The notes below the pieces were generated by a model. The model ran no database searches. It was not told the origin of the DNA and saw nothing but the letters and a program-made list of their open reading frames with translations. The position numbers and the translations under genes were made by a program. This document shows, piece by piece, positions 60,315 to 64,000 of a DNA stretch of 64,000 bases. The stretch covers positions 66,433 through 130,432 of the forward strand of contig UQIN01000003.1 of the NCBI GenBank assembly GCA_900541035.1, written 5' to 3'. Within the stretch, counting starts at the first letter, position 1, and every line of letters starts with the position of its first letter. The DNA comes from an uncultured Collinsella sp. (GTDB lineage: Bacteria; Actinomycetota; Coriobacteriia; Coriobacteriales; Coriobacteriaceae).

Positions 60315-60827
60315 TTACGCAATCTCGTCGGAGTCGAGGTACAGCTCTCGGGCGTACAAGAAGAGCTGGGAAAGCATGAACAGGACGATGCCGAGAACCA
60401 GAGAGGTCCAATCGAATGATGAAGCGATCTCTTGGGCGCCGACGGCCCCCTCGCCGCCAAACATCGAAACGGAGGTTTTGAGTGAGCCGGCGTAGAGGCT
60501 GGTGGCAGCTTGAACAACGAAGAGAATGCCGAGCACCTTCAAGCATGTCGCAGACCCTTTCTTGAAGGGGTCTCCGCTCTTGATCGTCCACACGAGAACG
60601 GCGCTGAGGATGGTCGTAGCGATACCGATGACGGCAGGGACCAATGTCGAGATCGCAAGGGCTGGATACGCGGGGGAGTCTGCAATTACAGGGTTGTCGA
60701 GCACTTCGATTGCTGGCTTTAAGGAGAACGCCACTTGTGCGATGGCGGTGGCGCAAAGGGTCGCAGAGGCTATCGCACATGCGATGCGGAAGGAATGAAG
60801 CCGGGGAGTGCGATTGTCGGAACTCAT
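60315..60827 (-). CDS. DUF2975-like membrane protein
   Basis: A 170-residue protein; ATG 60827 follows GGAGGTTATT, so an in-frame start four codons upstream is rejected. Four hydrophobic helices are visible (about residues 12-34, 52-76, 88-108 and 135-158), with a short acidic end ELYLDSDEIA as in DUF2975. The family has no known function but is regularly paired with a YozG-type regulator, as here. Confidence 0.82.
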   Translation of the reverse strand: MSSDNRTPRLHSFRIACAIASATLCATAIAQVAFSLKPAIEVLDNPVIADSPAYPALAISTLVPAVIGIATTILSAVLVWTIKSGDPFKKGSATCLKVLGILFVVQAATSLYAGSLKTSVSMFGGEGAVGAQEIASSFDWTSLVLGIVLFMLSQLFLYARELYLDSDEIA

Positions 60828-60865
60828 AATAACCTCCAAAGAATTTAAAAAACTCAGGTTACTTT

Positions 60866-60899
60866 TTAACAGTTTATGTTAAATTGACTTTGCCGGCAA
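60866..60899 (-). promoter_or_regulatory. Promoter and operator of the XRE/DUF2975 pair
   Basis: On the minus strand TTGCCG (60899-60894), a 17-bp spacer and TAAACT (60876-60871) form a promoter. The palindrome TTAACAGTTTATGTTAA (60866-60882) is centred on the -10, a layout suited to self-repression by the XRE protein. Confidence 0.6.
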
Positions 60900-60962
60900 G
60901 TAATAAGGGCCGAGCATTTTGTTCGGCCCCTCTGTTCCGACTGGATGAGGTTAAGGTTGGCG

Positions 60963-63185
60963 ATGAATATGCTCAAAATCTCGAAGGCGATCTTTAGGTC
61001 GCTTCTCTCCTCCAGGTCGCTCTGTGTTGTCGTTGTTGCGTTGATGGTTCTTTGTGCTCTGCCCGTCTTCAGGAGCGCGGCTGGCATCGACGGACGGGTC
61101 GAATACCTCGAGTCGGGAATAACCCGTGTTGAGCAGGAATTGTCAGCATCCTATGCGGATGCGCTTGTGAATGCGGGGGAGGACGGTGTCTATACCTCTT
61201 CATCAAGCATGCCCGCGCTTCTGTACCCTCTTGCCGCGGGACGTCTTATCTTGGCACCGCTCTCTCCCCTACTTCCGTTTCTGCAGATATCGGATGGAGA
61301 GTACACCTATTATGACGGATCGAAGGAGTACTTGCTATGGGTCGCAACGGCCGTTGCCGTCTCGTTCCTTGCCGCGCGTCTTAACAAACGTGAAAAGCTC
61401 ATCATCCAGGCACCGATGGGCGAGCTGGGTAGACTTGTTGCATCGAGCGTATGGGCGAGTGTTTTTGCAATGCTTGCCGTCCTCGCCATCAATCTTCCAG
61501 GGATAATCGCCGCGCTTGTGAAGAATGGCCCGGGCTCGCTGTTCTATCCGATAGGCTACGTTCAATATGCGACTCCGGTTATCAAACCGGCTTGGCTGGT
61601 GTTCGCACAGACGGCCATCTTGCAATTCTTGGTGGCGGCGTTCATCTCGCTCGTCGTTCACCTTGCCGTGAAGATTGCCAATAACCCTACGCTTGGAATC
61701 GTGTTCGTATGTGCCCTGATGGGGGCGACGATGGTTCCCGGGTATTACGGAAGATCCATCGCTTTACGTGAGTTCGCCCTGTTGAATCCCCTTACGTATG
61801 CGAACACTGAGTTGACCGTCGGCGCCTATAGCCCGTACCCGACAACGCAGATAGTGAATCTGCCTGGACTTTGCTTCGAGCGTGGCGCGATTACCCTCGT
61901 ATGCGCAATCGGGATCGAGGTGCTGGCAATTAGCCTGCTTTGCGTTGCTGGAAAGAGCGGCTGCGCGCGCCCGATGTCCCCGATTTGTCTTGAGAGAGGT
62001 TCCTTCACCGCATCGAGAACGACAGCCCGTTCGAGCGCTTGTGCCTCCGCCGTTGCATACGTAAGAACGATGGGGAAGCTGCTCCTGCATTCTCCTGCCC
62101 TCGCCGTATGCGCGATTGCAATGTCGACGGCGATGCTGGCCCCGGCTCTGGTCGAGGTGTTTCCTGACGCTGGTGACGTTTCCGCTGTTCGGTATAGGGA
62201 TGGGGAGCTCCGTTCAATAGATCGGTATCTAGAGCAGGACGCTGCGAATATGGACGTCGAGGGCAAAGCGGCCCTGGAAGGCATGCGAGATGCTCTTTCG
62301 GGTTTCGTGTACGCGCCCACGCCTGCGGAGGGGTTTCGAAGCCTTGCGACGTACGAGCGCGCTCGAGGCGAACTGGGCGCGGCAGATGCGACCCTCCTGC
62401 AATCGATCGGAATCGAGCCGGAGACTCCTTCTCGTGCGGAGGCGCGCGCCCTTCTGCTCGAGTCGATCGCGAGCTTGCCGGACCCCAAGGTTTACGAGTT
62501 AAGTACGAAGATGCCCCCATTAATCCTCCTTTCGTATTTCCAGGCAGCGCTTCCTTCCTTGTTTTGGCTGTTGCCCGTGGTTGTCACATCGCTTGCGTGC
62601 ACCCACCTGCAGTGCCGTTCCCTTCTGGTTTTCCAAGTCCCCGCAACAGCGCATGTGCGTTTTCTGACGGCTGTTGCGTTGTCTCTCCTGCTTGGCTTGA
62701 CGCTGCTTTTGGTGTCGATGGTTCCCGCTGCAGTTGTGTCCGCGATTAAGAACGGTGCGGGTGGATCGGAGTATCCCGTCGCTCTCATTCGAGCGGGGGC
62801 TTCGACAACGTCCATGGTGGGGGAGGCGGTGTTGCGTAGCGTTCCGTTGCTGGTCATGGCATACGGCGTGATTTCCGTCGTCGCTGCGTTGACAGCAGCG
62901 ATTAGCCGCAGCCCCGTTGTCACCGGAGTGGTTTGCGCGGTTCTCTTGGTGTTGGGTTCGTTGAGCGCTCATGTTGAAAGCGCGGGCATGGGCGCCGCGC
63001 TGCTGGCTCCATTCGCCTCGTTTGATCCCGCTTCCCAGGTGGGGACGATTGGGTTCCTTGGGCGAGGGACGAACGCGATGCCTTTTGGAGAGGTCGTCGG
63101 CGCATCGGGCGCTCTGCTGGTGGTCTTGGGCGCCGTATCTCCGTTGTTGGTGCGCCTGGGTGTTCCGAAGATCGAAAGGGGATGA
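60963..63185 (+). CDS. Two-lobed ABC-type exporter permease
   Basis: A 740-residue membrane protein. ATG 60963 follows GGTTAAGG; an upstream in-frame ATG is less likely. The protein has two similar halves, each with one helix near its start (about 15-40 and 375-395), a soluble segment, then a group of about five helices (100-330 and 520-735). This fits two fused ABC-2-type permease lobes or a bacteriocin-immunity/lantibiotic-type exporter. It overlaps the region of the next gene's start, so it should work with that ATPase. Substrate unknown. Confidence 0.75.
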   Translation: MNMLKISKAIFRSLLSSRSLCVVVVALMVLCALPVFRSAAGIDGRVEYLESGITRVEQELSASYADALVNAGEDGVYTSSSSMPALLYPLAAGRLILAPLSPLLPFLQISDGEYTYYDGSKEYLLWVATAVAVSFLAARLNKREKLIIQAPMGELGRLVASSVWASVFAMLAVLAINLPGIIAALVKNGPGSLFYPIGYVQYATPVIKPAWLVFAQTAILQFLVAAFISLVVHLAVKIANNPTLGIVFVCALMGATMVPGYYGRSIALREFALLNPLTYANTELTVGAYSPYPTTQIVNLPGLCFERGAITLVCAIGIEVLAISLLCVAGKSGCARPMSPICLERGSFTASRTTARSSACASAVAYVRTMGKLLLHSPALAVCAIAMSTAMLAPALVEVFPDAGDVSAVRYRDGELRSIDRYLEQDAANMDVEGKAALEGMRDALSGFVYAPTPAEGFRSLATYERARGELGAADATLLQSIGIEPETPSRAEARALLLESIASLPDPKVYELSTKMPPLILLSYFQAALPSLFWLLPVVVTSLACTHLQCRSLLVFQVPATAHVRFLTAVALSLLLGLTLLLVSMVPAAVVSAIKNGAGGSEYPVALIRAGASTTSMVGEAVLRSVPLLVMAYGVISVVAALTAAISRSPVVTGVVCAVLLVLGSLSAHVESAGMGAALLAPFASFDPASQVGTIGFLGRGTNAMPFGEVVGASGALLVVLGAVSPLLVRLGVPKIERG

Positions 63186-63190
63186 TCTCG

Positions 63191-63931
63191 ATGATTGACC
63201 TTCAAACGCTGACGATCTCTTATGGAAAGAAGGTGCTCGTAGATTCGGTGAACGCTGAGTTTGCCCCGGGTACGGTCTACGGTCTCGTCGCTCCGAACGG
63301 GCATGGAAAGACGACGTTGCTGCGTGCGATGGCAGGTTTGCCGGGTCCTCGCGTGGACGGGAGCATCGTTCTGGATGAGGTGCAGGGTACGGGTGCGAGA
63401 GAGGTCCGTTCTATGATCTTCTATGCACCTGGTGAGGGAACGCTGCTGTATCCCGGATTGCGTGCGGAAGATCACCTCAAGATGGTTTGCGATATGTGGC
63501 CGCATGCTCGTGATATCGAGGAGGTAGTGGAGCAAACGCAGATAGGCGAGTTCGCGAAGATGAGGATCCGCGCTCTGAGCCAGGGTATGAAGCAGCAGCT
63601 TACCTTGGCGATTGCGTATGCGACGGGTGCGCGGTACCTCCTGTTGGATGAACCCATGAACGCGCTCGATCCCAGCAGGGTGGACTTGCATTCCGGGATT
63701 CTCAGGAAGCTGGCCGATTCTGGTACGTGCATCATCATGTCATCCCACATCTTGGATTCGGTCGATAGGCTGTGCGATGAGATTCTGTTTTTGAAGGATG
63801 GGAGGCTCATTAGAAGCATTCCGCAAGATGATGCTGCGCCGAAGTCTCCTGGATCCCATTTCGCAAAGCCTGCCGGACGCGCCGAGGGTGCGCTAAGCAC
63901 GTATCGGCGACTCTACGAAAAGGGCGGGTAG
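63191..63931 (+). CDS. ABC transporter ATPase
   Basis: A 246-residue ATP-binding subunit. ATG 63191 is chosen because AAAGGGG lies 9 bases upstream; ATG 63182, which overlaps the permease stop, is too close to that site. Walker A is APNGHGKTTLLRAM (Ser replaced by His-Gly in the usual GxSGxGKT), the signature is LSQGMKQQL and Walker B YLLLDEPMNALD, followed by the switch His in IMSSHILDS. It powers the two-lobed permease encoded just upstream. Confidence 0.92.
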   Translation: MIDLQTLTISYGKKVLVDSVNAEFAPGTVYGLVAPNGHGKTTLLRAMAGLPGPRVDGSIVLDEVQGTGAREVRSMIFYAPGEGTLLYPGLRAEDHLKMVCDMWPHARDIEEVVEQTQIGEFAKMRIRALSQGMKQQLTLAIAYATGARYLLLDEPMNALDPSRVDLHSGILRKLADSGTCIIMSSHILDSVDRLCDEILFLKDGRLIRSIPQDDAAPKSPGSHFAKPAGRAEGALSTYRRLYEKGG

Positions 63932-63933
63932 AA

Positions 63934-64000
63934 ATGCAAGTTAAAAATCTATGTGGTCAATATAATACCGTTGAACCCGCGTATCGATACCGTTCAGCCA
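63934..64000 (+). CDS. Start of a further ORF, cut by right edge
   Basis: ATG 63934 begins 2 bases after the ATPase stop, behind AAAAGGGCGGG, and 22 codons stay open to the window end (MQVKNLCGQYNTVEPAYRYR). It is probably the third gene of the exporter operon. The product cannot be named from so little sequence. Confidence 0.4.
   Translation, partial: MQVKNLCGQYNTVEPAYRYRSA

Overview
The window is GC-rich, gene-dense chromosomal DNA from a gut actinobacterium of the class Coriobacteriia. It looks most like Collinsella. This is inferred from gene content, codon use and recognisable protein families; no 16S gene is present. No rRNA, tRNA or CRISPR array was seen.

Layout. (1) 1-1756: a U32 peptidase cut by the left edge, then ridA. 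(2) 1869-12253: arm A of an anaerobic purine/urate catabolic island. It holds a YheO-type PAS regulator divergent from a xanthine-type NCS2 permease, then ssnA, a ygfK-type flavin/Fe-S oxidoreductase, a four-cluster ferredoxin and an xdhD-type molybdenum hydroxylase. (3) 12254-24294: an accessory segment with an AbiEi-like protein between two arrays of 61-62 bp palindromic repeats, an AAA+ ATPase behind a perfect 25-bp inverted repeat, a decayed second ATPase, a SIMPL protein, a 41-residue membrane peptide, a DEDD exonuclease, two or three orphan proteins and a sortase-anchored surface protein. (4) 24418-34526: arm B of the island, with a second YheO-type regulator divergent from dpaL-ygeY-ygeW-ygfJ-hydA, then yqeC, yqeB and xdhC, which mature the selenium-dependent molybdenum enzyme. 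(5) 34838-44559: ribosomal proteins from rplE to rplQ, with secY, adk, map, infA and rpoA. (6) 44653-58931: housekeeping genes truA, a GT2 glycosyltransferase, argR, a class A PBP, a second U32 peptidase, tyrS, adenine deaminase, two HAD phosphatases, citrate synthase and an ACT protein. (7) 59328-64000: a mobile-element scar (integrase fragment), an XRE/DUF2975 pair and a two-gene ABC exporter that runs to the right edge.

How the genes work together. The two island arms match families linked in gut bacteria to anaerobic breakdown of purines and uric acid. The permease imports the base. The molybdenum and flavin/Fe-S enzymes and SsnA act on the ring. HydA, YgeY and YgeW strip carbamoyl groups towards 2,3-diaminopropionate. 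DpaL turns that into pyruvate and ammonia through 2-aminoacrylate, which RidA can hydrolyse. Adenine deaminase at 53 kb would feed adenine into the same route. No carbamate kinase and no separate FAD subunit of xanthine dehydrogenase is visible in the window.

The least explained material is non-coding. It includes the 61-62 bp palindromic arrays, a dispersed palindrome on both sides of yqeC-yqeB-xdhC, 42-bp inverted repeats that begin exactly at the stop codons on either side of a HAD gene, a nested palindrome between dpaL and ygeY, and a hairpin that buries a ribosome-binding site.
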